A stretch of DNA of 64,000 nucleotides from an uncultured Pelagibacteraceae bacterium (lineage in GTDB: Bacteria > Pseudomonadota > Alphaproteobacteria > Pelagibacterales > Pelagibacteraceae), in the NCBI GenBank assembly GCA_902589315.1, contig CACISK010000002.1, positions 123,431 through 187,430 on the forward strand, given 5' to 3'. The position numbers were made by a program, and so were the translations under genes. Below are positions 18,779 to 28,945 of this stretch, in pieces (positions within the stretch are counted from its first letter, which is position 1; every line of letters starts with the position of its first letter). Under the pieces are notes generated by a model. The model was not told the origin of the DNA and did not search any database. It saw only the letters and a list, made by a program, of their open reading frames with translations.

Positions 18779-19951
18779 ATGGCAATTTCAAATAATATAA
18801 GACCTGGTCGACATTTTTTACAAATTCCAGGACCAACAAACGTTCCAGATAGAGTTCTAAGGGCTATGGATTATCCAACTATAGATCATAGAGGTCCTGA
18901 CTTTGCTGAATTAGGATTAAGAGTTTTAGACCGAATAAAATTAATTTTTAAAACTTCTGAACCTGTAATAATTTTTCCAGCTTCAGGAACAGGTGCTTGG
19001 GAAGCTGCACTTGTAAACACTTTAAGTGCTGGTGATAAAATCTTGATGTTTGAAACTGGACATTTCTCAACTCTTTGGTGGGATATTGCTCAAAAATTTA
19101 AAATTGAAGTAGACTTTGTTGAAGGTGATTGGAGAACAGGTGTTGATCCAAACATTGTTGAACAAAAATTAAAAGAAGACAAAGATAAAAAAATTAAAGC
19201 AGTTTGCGCAGTACATAATGAAACTTCTACAGGTGTTACAAGTAGAATTGGAGAAATTAGAAAAGCTATGGATAATGCGGAACATCCAGCTTTATTATTT
19301 GTTGATACCATATCTTCACTAGGTTCTATTGATTATAGACATGAAGAGTGGAAAGTCGATGTAACTGTTGGTGGTTCTCAAAAAGGTTTACTATTACCAC
19401 CAGGACTTTCATTTAATGCAATCAGCTCTAAAGCTTTAGAGGCATATAAAACATCTGAATTGCCAAAATCTTATTGGGATTGGGGTCCGATGTTAGAAAA
19501 TAATAAAAAAGGTTACTTTCCTTACACACCAGCTACAAATTTATTTTATGGTTTGGATGAAGCAATCAATATGCTTACAGAAGAAGGTTTAGATAATGTT
19601 TTTAAAAGACACAAAAGATTTGCAGAAGCTACAAGAGTTGCTGTCAATTCGTGGGGATTAGAAATACTTTGTAAAAATCCAGAAGAATACTCAGACTCAT
19701 TAACAGCTGTAATGGTTCCAGATGGTCATGACGCTGATTTTTTAAGAAAAACTATTTTAGATCATTACAACATGTCATTAGGAACAGGACTTGCAAAAGT
19801 TGCTGGTAAAATTTTTAGAATTGGCCATTTAGGTGATTTTAATGAACTAATGTTAGCTGGAACATTGGCAGGTGTTGAAATGGGTTTAATGAAATCTAAA
19901 ATACCTTATAAAAAAGGTGGAATACTTAAGGCACTTGAGTATCTTTGTTAA
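18779..19951 (+). CDS. Class V aminotransferase, serine/aspartate-glyoxylate aminotransferase-like
   Basis: IPGPTNVPDRVLRAM, HNETSTGVTS, GSQKGLLLPPGLSF. Confidence 0.93.
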   Translation: MAISNNIRPGRHFLQIPGPTNVPDRVLRAMDYPTIDHRGPDFAELGLRVLDRIKLIFKTSEPVIIFPASGTGAWEAALVNTLSAGDKILMFETGHFSTLWWDIAQKFKIEVDFVEGDWRTGVDPNIVEQKLKEDKDKKIKAVCAVHNETSTGVTSRIGEIRKAMDNAEHPALLFVDTISSLGSIDYRHEEWKVDVTVGGSQKGLLLPPGLSFNAISSKALEAYKTSELPKSYWDWGPMLENNKKGYFPYTPATNLFYGLDEAINMLTEEGLDNVFKRHKRFAEATRVAVNSWGLEILCKNPEEYSDSLTAVMVPDGHDADFLRKTILDHYNMSLGTGLAKVAGKIFRIGHLGDFNELMLAGTLAGVEMGLMKSKIPYKKGGILKALEYLC

Positions 19952-19969
19952 TCAGTCAAGTTACAAATC

Positions 19970-20947
19970 ATGCTTGATTTTTGTATCATAGGATCAGGGA
20001 TTTCTGGATCAACGATCGCAAACTTATTAAATAAAAAATATTCTGTTGCAGTTTATGATAAAGCAAGAGGTTTTGGTGGAAGAAGTTCATTTAAAAAATA
20101 CAAAGATAAAATTGGATTTGATCATGGACTTCAATATATTTCTCCAAAATCAACAAAATTTAAAACCTTTACCAATCAACTTATTAAAAAAAGAGTTTTA
20201 AAAAAGTGGGGAGGAAATCATTTATTTCTGCATAAAACAGTTAAAGAAATTAAAAATCATTTAAAATTAATTGGAACAAAAGGAAACAATTCTATTAGCA
20301 AACATTTATTAAAGAAAATTAAATGTAATTTTGAACATGAGCTTACAAAAATAAAGAGATTAAACGACTATTGGGAATTAACATTTAATAATGATGTAAA
20401 ACAAAAATGTAAAAATCTTATTTTGACCTGCCCATTTCCTCAAAGTAAGAAATTAGGACAAAAATACTTAAATAAATCTTATTTAAATCAAAAAGTTAAG
20501 ATGGATGCCAATTTAACAGTTATGATTGTTACAAATAAGCTTAAACAATCTAATAGTAGTTATTTTTTTAATGATGATATGCTTGGCTGGGCAGCATACG
20601 AAAATAGTAAGAAAAGATTTAACTATAAGTATGATTTATGGACGCTTCAAAGCACTTACAAATACGGTAACAAATTTACGAAAGATTATAGAAACAAAAG
20701 AAAATACTATACAAATCAACTAGTTAAAAAATTTGAGAAATTAACAAATTTAAAAATCAAAAAAATTCATCACTCAAGAATTCATGGCTGGTTGTATTCA
20801 TCAAATTCAAAGCCACTTAAACAATTATCTTTATGGAATAAGTCTTTAAAATTAGGTTTGTGTGGTGATTATTTTGGAGGACCAAGATTAGAAAATGGGT
20901 GGCAAAGTGCACACGATTTACATAGTAAAATACGATATGGTAAATGA
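19970..20947 (+). CDS. NAD(P)/FAD-dependent amine oxidase-like (renalase-like) protein
   Basis: CIIGSGISGSTIANLLNKKYSVAVYDKARGFGGRSS; C-term LGLCGDYFGGPRLENGWQSAHDL. Confidence 0.88.
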   Translation: MLDFCIIGSGISGSTIANLLNKKYSVAVYDKARGFGGRSSFKKYKDKIGFDHGLQYISPKSTKFKTFTNQLIKKRVLKKWGGNHLFLHKTVKEIKNHLKLIGTKGNNSISKHLLKKIKCNFEHELTKIKRLNDYWELTFNNDVKQKCKNLILTCPFPQSKKLGQKYLNKSYLNQKVKMDANLTVMIVTNKLKQSNSSYFFNDDMLGWAAYENSKKRFNYKYDLWTLQSTYKYGNKFTKDYRNKRKYYTNQLVKKFEKLTNLKIKKIHHSRIHGWLYSSNSKPLKQLSLWNKSLKLGLCGDYFGGPRLENGWQSAHDLHSKIRYGK

Positions 20948-21406
20948 ATGAAAATTATATTTTGGATATTAATTTTACTTATTTCATCATCAATTAGTTT
21001 TTCTAAAAATACTGATATTATCCATGACTTTAAAATTACTTTTGATTGTAAATTAGAAAAAATAATGATCAAAAATAAAGATTTTAATTATCAAACTTTT
21101 ACTGCAGACAATATTGAGGTAGATAAAAAAAAAGTTTTAAAAGTTGTAGCAGCACAACCAAGTAAACTTACTATTAATGGTTTATCAGAATTTATAGATA
21201 CTTATTCAGATATAAGTAAAGATGATGTTAGAATTGCTAAAAACGACACCATTTTATTTAAAAATATAGATAAAGAAAAAAAATACTCGGAATCAGTATT
21301 TTTAAATAGATCAACTGGTGAATTAATTCATGAAGTTACAAAAAATATGAATACTAAAGATAATGAAAAATATATTTCTTTCTTTGGTTGCACTAAAGAA
21401 TTGTAA
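20948..21406 (+). CDS. Exported hypothetical protein (152 aa)
   Basis: Signal-like N-term KIIFWILILLISSSISFS; coupled to upstream gene. Confidence 0.65.
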   Translation: MKIIFWILILLISSSISFSKNTDIIHDFKITFDCKLEKIMIKNKDFNYQTFTADNIEVDKKKVLKVVAAQPSKLTINGLSEFIDTYSDISKDDVRIAKNDTILFKNIDKEKKYSESVFLNRSTGELIHEVTKNMNTKDNEKYISFFGCTKEL

Positions 21407-22544
21407 GATCTAATTTTTGTTGACCCAATCTTTCATTACCTTTTTCAGTAACAAGATAAGTTTCTCCTAAATTCATGGCTAATTGATTTTCAGAGTCCAT
21501 CAATATCATATGCATAAAGAAAACATTTCCTGGCTGAATCTCATATGGATTCCCTGTGTAAAGCATTGGCCAATCCATCCAATTAGGAGAAAAAGTTGCA
21601 CCTAAGGAATAACCACATGCATTCATTCTTGAATTATTAAATCCATGATCATCAAATGTTTTTGCATGTATATCAAAAACTTCTCCAATTTTATTTCCTG
21701 GCTTTAGTTTATTTTCACAATTTGTAAGAGCCTCAACGCATGCTTCATGCATTTTATGATGTCTTGGATCTGCTTTTCCTATGGGTATTGTTCTAAACAT
21801 CGCTGAATGATAGTGCCTAAAAGTTCCAGCCCATTCTATGGTCAACTGATCTTGATTATTAAGTATTTGTTTTTCTGCTTGATAACGACAGAGTAGGGCA
21901 TTCTTACCAGACCCTATAATAAATTCATTTGCAGGATAATCCCCACCTCCTTCAAATATAACTCTGTTCATTTCGGCTAAAATTTTAGACTCACTTACTC
22001 CTGCTTTTGCATGCTTCCAAACTTCATCTAAAGCTTTGTCAGCTAAATTCGCTGCTTTTTTTACATAATTAATTTCTTCATCAGATTTTATTACTCTTAG
22101 TTTTGTTATTAATTCTGATTTGTCTTCAATTGAGGAATAGTTTTGTAAAACTGTATTAAGTCTTAAAGCATTTCTTCCTGTAAGACCGTAGGCTTCATAT
22201 TCAACACCAATTTTTTTTCCTTTTAAGTTTAATTCATCTAAAATTATTTTGAGATCATCAGCAGGATTAGCTCCATCTTTATCAACCCATATTCTAATAT
22301 CACTGATATTTGAAGTGTTTTGAGCTTGTCTTAAATCAGGAGCTCTAGTTAATAATATTACGTTACCTTGTTGATCTAAAACTAATGCTTGAAAAAAAAC
22401 ATATCCGAAAGTGTCGTAACCAGTGAGCCAATACATAGACTCCTGTCTAAACATGATAAGAGCATCTAAACCCTCATTTTTCATAGAATTTAGTGTCTTT
22501 TCTTTTCTATTTGAGAATTCCTCTTTACTAAAATGAAGACCCAT
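21393..22544 (-). CDS. M24 family Xaa-Pro peptidase / creatinase-like
   Basis: SMYWLTGYDTFGYVFFQALVL..., conserved C-terminal pita-bread region. Confidence 0.93.
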   Translation of the reverse strand: MGLHFSKEEFSNRKEKTLNSMKNEGLDALIMFRQESMYWLTGYDTFGYVFFQALVLDQQGNVILLTRAPDLRQAQNTSNISDIRIWVDKDGANPADDLKIILDELNLKGKKIGVEYEAYGLTGRNALRLNTVLQNYSSIEDKSELITKLRVIKSDEEINYVKKAANLADKALDEVWKHAKAGVSESKILAEMNRVIFEGGGDYPANEFIIGSGKNALLCRYQAEKQILNNQDQLTIEWAGTFRHYHSAMFRTIPIGKADPRHHKMHEACVEALTNCENKLKPGNKIGEVFDIHAKTFDDHGFNNSRMNACGYSLGATFSPNWMDWPMLYTGNPYEIQPGNVFFMHMILMDSENQLAMNLGETYLVTEKGNERLGQQKLDLTIL

Positions 22545-23317
22545 TAACGAATGTTAACACTAACAGAGCCAATTTTATCAACTGTTCCTTTGTATAATCC
22601 TTTTCCTTTAAATGGAACTACCCCCACAGTTGAGCCTGTGAAAACATAAAAATCTTTATTTAAGTTAATCTTTTCTTTCTTAACTTTATTTAAAACAAAT
22701 CTTAAAGAATTTAATGGGTTAATATAAACAATATTTGTATTACCATTTACTTTTACTCCATTCTTTTTGCTGACCAGTGAAGTTTTCAAATTATTTAAGT
22801 TTAATTTTTTAAATTTTGTTTTTCTTCCAACAACAAATTTGATGTTAAATCCAAAATCACCACAAATGTCTCCTAAATATGTAAATTTTTTATTTCTTTG
22901 TCTAAATCCAACTATTTCAAAGCAAGGTCCCATAAATTTAATAAATTTAGTAACATTTGATTTTGTAACCTTTCCTTTAAAATCAAAGAAAGATTTCTTA
23001 ATAAAATAATAAACTTCAACCTCTATACCTTTAGTGTGTTGGTTTATTTTTACTTTTTGACCAGATTTAACTAATCTTTTTTTAAATACTTTTGCTGTAA
23101 AAGGTTCTTTTTCTTTTAATTTTTTTAAAGCTTGAATTCCAGTTCCACCAGCTTTTATTCCAATTGTTTCATCTTTAATTTGATCTTCACACAATTTTCT
23201 AAGCTTATTAGCTAAGTTAATGTTTTTACAATATTTTACAGGGATAGGATTAATAACAGTGTTTGTGTTGAAAGCTTTAACTAACTTGTCAGCAATACGA
23301 TTAATTTCATTTTTCAT
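22544..23317 (-). CDS. 2-keto-4-pentenoate hydratase/decarboxylase-like (MhpD family)
   Basis: Size, DETIGIKAGGTGIQALKKL..., C-term VFTGSTVGVVPFKGKG. Confidence 0.65.
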   Translation of the reverse strand: MKNEINRIADKLVKAFNTNTVINPIPVKYCKNINLANKLRKLCEDQIKDETIGIKAGGTGIQALKKLKEKEPFTAKVFKKRLVKSGQKVKINQHTKGIEVEVYYFIKKSFFDFKGKVTKSNVTKFIKFMGPCFEIVGFRQRNKKFTYLGDICGDFGFNIKFVVGRKTKFKKLNLNNLKTSLVSKKNGVKVNGNTNIVYINPLNSLRFVLNKVKKEKINLNKDFYVFTGSTVGVVPFKGKGLYKGTVDKIGSVSVNIR

Positions 23318-23326
23318 AGCCAGAAC

Positions 23327-24115
23327 TTATTGAAGAATGCTCATTGGATCAAGTCTAGTTTGAAACCAATTTATCCTAAAATCTAAATGAGGCCCAGTTG
23401 ATCTACCAGTAGATCCAACAGTTCCAATAATTTCTCCTTGTTTAACTTCATCACCAACTTTAACCATTACATTCTCAAGGTGCGAATATATTGTTGAAAT
23501 TCCATGTCCGTGGTCCATTATTACGGTACCACCCGTATAATAAAGATCATCTTCTGCCATAGTCACTATTCCAGTTCCAGATGATTTGATTTTAGTTCCC
23601 TGATTAGCTGCAATATCAATTCCGTAGTGAGGCCATTTAGGTTTGCCATTAAGAATTCTTTGACTTCCATATACTCCACTAATTATTCCTTTAACGGGCA
23701 TAATAAATTGTTCAGTAAAGAAAGTTAAATCTGAATTTATGGCTCTTGCTTTTCCAATTCTCCCATTTTCTTCTTTAATTCTTTTATAAACAGACTCTGG
23801 TGGTGTAACTTTATTTTCAGGCAGACCATCTATTCTTTGAATATTATATTTTCTTTTAAAAACTTTTTTTATAATTTTGTTTTTTTTACCATTACTAATT
23901 TCAGTAATAGCCACATCGAATTTTCGATCTCTATCAATACCGAATACAAAATATCCATCCTTAGATACTTTAACTTGTGTTTTATCTACAAATACCTTTG
24001 ATCCAGCTTCTGCTTTACCTAAAATAAAATGTCCTTGTAAAAATTTACCTTGAAACTCTAAAGCATGAGAGTGTGTAGAAAATATAATTGCTAAAATAAG
24101 CAACAATTTTTTCAT
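23327..24115 (-). CDS. Exported M23 family metallopeptidase
   Basis: HYGIDIAANQGTKIKSSGTGIV, MDHGHGISTIYSHL, GSTGRSTGPHLDFRI. Confidence 0.95.
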   Translation of the reverse strand: MKKLLLILAIIFSTHSHALEFQGKFLQGHFILGKAEAGSKVFVDKTQVKVSKDGYFVFGIDRDRKFDVAITEISNGKKNKIIKKVFKRKYNIQRIDGLPENKVTPPESVYKRIKEENGRIGKARAINSDLTFFTEQFIMPVKGIISGVYGSQRILNGKPKWPHYGIDIAANQGTKIKSSGTGIVTMAEDDLYYTGGTVIMDHGHGISTIYSHLENVMVKVGDEVKQGEIIGTVGSTGRSTGPHLDFRINWFQTRLDPMSILQ

Positions 24116-24873
24116 TATTTTGCTGTCCAGCCCCCATCAATTACAATTGATGTTCCAGTTATCATACTCGCTGCATCTGAAGCTAAAAAACATACTGCTG
24201 TAGCCACATCAGATTCTGTTGCAACTTTTCCCATGGGTATATTACTTAAAGCTAGTTGTTTAAATTTTTTATTTTTAAAGAATTTTTTAACCATTGGAGT
24301 TTCAACAAATGTAGGTGCAACAGTGTTTACTCTGATATTTTTTGTTGCAAGTTCAACACCCATTCCTTTAGTTAATCCCTCAATTCCAAATTTTGTCATG
24401 TTATAAATATTTCTACCTGACATACCGACATGCCCTAATTGTGAAGACATATTAATTATAGACCCACCTTTTTTTTTATTTTTTAACATTTTTAGGACTA
24501 CTAACTGCGCAACATTGAATGCTGCTTTCATATTTAAATCTACAAGATAGTTCATACTTGTTTGTTTGATTTTCTCGAAAGGCTCAGGAATATTTGTACC
24601 TGCATTATTTACAAGTATATCGATCTTCTTAATTTTTTTTAATTTAGAAGAAAGATCTTCATAATCCATAATATCGCAAGTTATTTTAGTTAATTTTCCT
24701 TTAACTTTTTTTATATCTTTTTGAAGCTTATCAAGATCAGAAGTAGTTCTACTTACTCCAATTAACGTTGCACCAGCTTCCGCAAGAGCGATAGAGCATG
24801 CTCTACCAATACCTTTTCCCGCACCAGTAACTAAAGCAACTTTATTTTTTAAATTAATTTTTTTTAAATACAT
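24115..24873 (-). CDS. Short-chain dehydrogenase/reductase
   Basis: VTGAGKGIGRA, NNAGTN, YNMTKFGIEGLTKG. Confidence 0.96.
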   Translation of the reverse strand: MYLKKINLKNKVALVTGAGKGIGRACSIALAEAGATLIGVSRTTSDLDKLQKDIKKVKGKLTKITCDIMDYEDLSSKLKKIKKIDILVNNAGTNIPEPFEKIKQTSMNYLVDLNMKAAFNVAQLVVLKMLKNKKKGGSIINMSSQLGHVGMSGRNIYNMTKFGIEGLTKGMGVELATKNIRVNTVAPTFVETPMVKKFFKNKKFKQLALSNIPMGKVATESDVATAVCFLASDAASMITGTSIVIDGGWTAK

Positions 24874-25452
24874 TTATAAAAATAGTTTTACGTCTGTATA
24901 TATTAGCTCTATTGCAACAAATAATATTGCTAATAATCCAACCCATCCTATCCATTTATACTTTTTAATCCAGCCAGATATCAATGTAGCTGCGGTAGCC
25001 ATTAAAACTATTGATAAAACTAGACCAAATATTAATAGCATATAGTGATCTCTAGCTGCTCCCGCTACACCTAAGACATTATCTAAACTCATTGTTACAT
25101 CTGCTAGAATTACAGTTGTTATGGCTTTCATAAATGATGAGCTATCTACTTTTTTAACATTTTCTTCTGCATTATCATTCATTTTAATTACATCCTCGTA
25201 AAGTCTGTAACATATATAAATAAGTAATATTCCACCTATAAGTCTAAGTCCTGTGATTTGTAATAGATAAGCAGTTATTAGTGTAAATATAATTCTTAAA
25301 ACTACCGCTGCTCCAATTCCCCAAAAAATAATTTTTTTTCTCTGCTCAGTTGGAAACTGAGAAGCAACCATTCCAATTATAATTGCATTATCTCCTGCTA
25401 AAACTAAATCGATAAAAACTATTTGAAAAAAAATTACTATTTGTTCGGTCAT
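24874..25452 (-). CDS. TerC family integral membrane protein (YjbE-like)
   Basis: FIDLVLAGDNAIIIGMVASQFP, ILADVTMSLDNVLGVAGAA. Confidence 0.93.
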   Translation of the reverse strand: MTEQIVIFFQIVFIDLVLAGDNAIIIGMVASQFPTEQRKKIIFWGIGAAVVLRIIFTLITAYLLQITGLRLIGGILLIYICYRLYEDVIKMNDNAEENVKKVDSSSFMKAITTVILADVTMSLDNVLGVAGAARDHYMLLIFGLVLSIVLMATAATLISGWIKKYKWIGWVGLLAILFVAIELIYTDVKLFL

Positions 25453-27053
25453 CTTCTACTATCCTCAATTATCATATCAGCTGCTTTTTCCGCAATCATT
25501 ATTGTCGGTGCATTTGTATTTCCTGATGTGATATGAGGCATAACAGAGGCGTCTACAACCCTTAAATTTTCTAGTCCGTGAGCGACTAATCGATCGTTAA
25601 CAACAGCATTTTCATCTTTACCCATTCTACATGTACTTACTGGATGGAAAATAGTATTCGCAAATTTTCCAGCTTCTGTTGCTAATTCTTCATTATCTGT
25701 AATATTGATTCCCGGTCTAAGCTCTTCAGGTTGATAATCTTTATAAGCTTTAGACTCCATAACAATTTTTCTTACAATCTTTAATGCTTTTCCAGCAATT
25801 TCACGATCTTCATCAGTTGATAAATAATTCATTTTTATTTTTGGTGAAACTCTGGTGTCTGGAGATTTTAATTCTATAGATCCTCTGCTTGTTGGTCTTA
25901 CATTTGTAATTGTTGGAGTGAACGCCGGAAATTTATGTAAAGCAGATTTTCCTAAAAGATCGGTACTTGCTGGTGAAATATGAAATTGAAGATTTGGGGT
26001 TTCTAAATGCTCATCACTTTTAACAAAACCACAAACATAACTAGCACCAACTGTTAAAGGTCCTTTTCTTAAGAGAAGAAACTTCAAACCAGATAACATT
26101 TTTTTAGTAAAGCTGTAATAAATATCATTTAAAGTTTCTAAATTTTTAATCTTATAAACTGGTCTTAGCATTAAATGATCAGTTAGATTTCTTCCAACTC
26201 CTTGGTGATCTTTTAAAACATTAATATTGTTTTCTTTTAGAAGTTCTCCTGGACCAATTCCTGATGCTTGTAATATATGAGGCGAACCAATTGTGCCTGC
26301 GCTTAATATTATTTCTTTATTAGTTTCAACAGAAAATTCTTTTCCATCTATCCAATAATTTACTTTTTTTGCTTTATTATTTTCAAATTCTATATTTTTA
26401 ATGTGAGCCTTAGTAATAATTTTTAAATTTTTTCTACTCTTAACAGGATTTAAATAACCTACAGCTGTACTACATCTAAATCCATTTTTAATTGTAAATG
26501 GAAAATATCCCATTCCTTCATTATCACCGTTGTTAAAATCATCGGTTCTTTTGTAACCATGTTCTTCAGCAGCCTCTAAAAATAAATCGAGAACTTTAAA
26601 TGTTGCCCTAATTTTCTCGACTGCAATAGGCCCTCCAGAACCATGAAATTCATTTTCTCCAAATTGAAAATCTTCAGACTTTTTGAAATAGGGTAGAACA
26701 TCATCCCACGACCAACCAACATTACCTAATTGTCTCCAATAATTATAATCATTAGATTGACCTCTAATATAAAGCATTCCATTAATAGAGGAGCTTCCAC
26801 CTAATGTTTTACCTCTTGGATAAACCATTTGTCTGTTATCGCAGTTTGGTTCTTTTTCTGTATTAAAACACCAGTCAGTATCTGGATTATGCATTGTTTT
26901 AAAATAACCCCCTGGAATATGGATCCAAGGATTTGTGTCTTTACCACCAGCTTCAAGTAAAAGAACTTTAGTATCAGGATTTGCTGTTAATCTATTAGCT
27001 AAGACACAGCCTGCGGATCCAGCACCAATAATTATGTAATCAAATTTATCCAT
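25449..27053 (-). CDS. GMC family oxidoreductase (choline dehydrogenase-like)
   Basis: YIIIGAGSAGCVLANRLTANP, GGSSSINGMLYIRGQ, C-term ASVMPHITSGNTNAPTIMIAEKAADMI. Confidence 0.96.
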   Translation of the reverse strand: MDKFDYIIIGAGSAGCVLANRLTANPDTKVLLLEAGGKDTNPWIHIPGGYFKTMHNPDTDWCFNTEKEPNCDNRQMVYPRGKTLGGSSSINGMLYIRGQSNDYNYWRQLGNVGWSWDDVLPYFKKSEDFQFGENEFHGSGGPIAVEKIRATFKVLDLFLEAAEEHGYKRTDDFNNGDNEGMGYFPFTIKNGFRCSTAVGYLNPVKSRKNLKIITKAHIKNIEFENNKAKKVNYWIDGKEFSVETNKEIILSAGTIGSPHILQASGIGPGELLKENNINVLKDHQGVGRNLTDHLMLRPVYKIKNLETLNDIYYSFTKKMLSGLKFLLLRKGPLTVGASYVCGFVKSDEHLETPNLQFHISPASTDLLGKSALHKFPAFTPTITNVRPTSRGSIELKSPDTRVSPKIKMNYLSTDEDREIAGKALKIVRKIVMESKAYKDYQPEELRPGINITDNEELATEAGKFANTIFHPVSTCRMGKDENAVVNDRLVAHGLENLRVVDASVMPHITSGNTNAPTIMIAEKAADMIIEDSRR

Positions 27054-27188
27054 ATTTTTTATTAATAATTTTTAATGAATATTTAATGATTTTAAACATT
27101 TTTCTCATAAATAATTCGAAATGACGCTTGTATCTGCCTTAGATTTTTGAGAGGATCTTCACATTATAAATAAAAAGAGAGGGATATA

Positions 27189-28286
27189 ATGAAAAAAATC
27201 GTTTCAGCGTTGTTTGCTGTGTTCTTAGTATTTGGATTTATTTCAAATGCGAATGCTGCAAAAACGTTAAAGTGTCAGACGGTTATTAGCGCTAAAGGTG
27301 ATGAAGCGGTAATGTTAAAAGACTTTACTGACAACGTAACAAAACTAACAGGTGGATCTCTAAAATTTGAAATTATGCCAGCAGGAACAGTAGTTGGAGT
27401 TAAAGAAACTCTTGATGCTGTTGATAAAGGTTTGATTGATTGCGGATTTGCTTGGACTCACTATTGGTCTGGAGAACATCCAGCAGCTATGTTATTTGGT
27501 TCGCCAGTAGCAGGTGGTGGTGTAGGAATTGATAACATCGCATTCTTATCATGGTTTTTATATGGTGGTGGAGAACAACTATATGACAGACTTTGGGGAG
27601 AAATGAAAAGAGACATTAAAGGTTTCATGCTTCAACCAGTTGGTCCAGAGGCTTTAGGATGGTTCCCAAGAAAAATCAAAGATATGGATGATTTCAGAAC
27701 ATTTAAGTTCAGAACTCCTCCGGGAATTCCAGGTCAAACTTATAAAGATATTGGAATAGCTTCAGTTGCAATGGGTGGTGGAGATATTCTTCCAGCATTG
27801 GAAGCAGGAACTATTGATGCTGCTGAGTGGTGTTGTCCTCAACCAGATAAAGTGTTTGGTATTCATAAAGTATTAAAACACTACTATCTACAAGGTTTAC
27901 ACCAAGTAGTCGTAAATGCTGACTTTTACTTAAATAAAAGCACTTACGATAAGTTCACTGACCATGAGAAATTTTCAATGAAGATGGCTGCTGATGCATC
28001 GTTGATGAGAGCTTTAGCTTACAGAATCAACACTAATGGATTGGCACTTAAAGACTTAACTGAAAATCATGGTGTGATACTTGAAGATACACCAGCTGAT
28101 TATTTCCCAGCTTATATGGCTGCAGCGAAAGCAACTTTAGAGAAAAATGCAAAAGAAAACGCATTCTTTAAAGAAGTTTATGATTCAATGATAAGCTTTG
28201 CTAATACTGCTGTACCATTCTGGTCTGGTGCACAAACATCGAATGCTAAGCTAGGAATGGCTTATGCTAATTCGTTGAAGAAATAA
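27189..28286 (+). CDS. TRAP transporter substrate-binding protein (DctP family)
   Basis: Signal peptide; KFRTPPGIPGQTYKDIGIASVAMGGGDILPALEAGTIDAAEWC. Confidence 0.95.
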   Translation: MKKIVSALFAVFLVFGFISNANAAKTLKCQTVISAKGDEAVMLKDFTDNVTKLTGGSLKFEIMPAGTVVGVKETLDAVDKGLIDCGFAWTHYWSGEHPAAMLFGSPVAGGGVGIDNIAFLSWFLYGGGEQLYDRLWGEMKRDIKGFMLQPVGPEALGWFPRKIKDMDDFRTFKFRTPPGIPGQTYKDIGIASVAMGGGDILPALEAGTIDAAEWCCPQPDKVFGIHKVLKHYYLQGLHQVVVNADFYLNKSTYDKFTDHEKFSMKMAADASLMRALAYRINTNGLALKDLTENHGVILEDTPADYFPAYMAAAKATLEKNAKENAFFKEVYDSMISFANTAVPFWSGAQTSNAKLGMAYANSLKK

Positions 28287-28297
28287 ATAAAGTTATT

Positions 28298-28330
28298 AAG
28301 CGGGCTTTTATAAGCCCGCTTTCTTTTTCT
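28298..28330 (+). terminator. Rho-independent-type hairpin after TRAP substrate-binding protein gene
   Basis: AAGCGGGCTT ttat AAGCCCGCTT followed by TCTTTTTCT. Confidence 0.85.
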
Positions 28331-28339
28331 AAAATTTAT

Positions 28340-28945
28340 ATGTCGGATAATCCAAAGTTAGATATTTCAGATGAAATGATAGCCGAAAGGCGATCAGGAT
28401 CTGGAAAGATGCCTGATGATATGCCAACTTGGATGGCTAAAACTATAGTTAACATAGACAAATTTAGTAAATTAATAGGAAACATTGTTTGCTGGATTAC
28501 AATCCCATTAATGCTTGGGATGGTTTATGAAGTTTTAGCAAGAAAATTATTTTTAGCTCCTACAATCTGGGCTTATGATATGAGTAGATTTTTTTATGGA
28601 GCATTATTTATGTTAGGAGCAGGATACGCTCTTTCAAAAGGTGTTCATATTAGAGCAGATTTTTTATATAGAAATTTTAAAGTTAAAACTCAAGGCAGAA
28701 TAGATTTTTGGCTTTACTTATTATTTTATTTTCCAGGATTAATAGTCTTTTTATATATGACAACAGGCTTTGTCCAAGAAAGTATAATGAGAAACGAAAG
28801 AGGGATGGATACAACATGGATGCCATATATGTGGCCAATAAAATCTTGTCTGTGGATTGGTATTGTCTTCCTTCTAATCCAAGGTATTTCAGAACTTTTT
28901 AAAAGTTATTACGCAGCCGTCAAAGGTAAATGGCCAGGTAGTTAA
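28340..28945 (+). CDS. TRAP transporter small permease (DctQ)
   Basis: Hydrophobic four-TM protein, VYEVLARKLFLAPTIWAYDMSRF. Confidence 0.93.
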   Translation: MSDNPKLDISDEMIAERRSGSGKMPDDMPTWMAKTIVNIDKFSKLIGNIVCWITIPLMLGMVYEVLARKLFLAPTIWAYDMSRFFYGALFMLGAGYALSKGVHIRADFLYRNFKVKTQGRIDFWLYLLFYFPGLIVFLYMTTGFVQESIMRNERGMDTTWMPYMWPIKSCLWIGIVFLLIQGISELFKSYYAAVKGKWPGS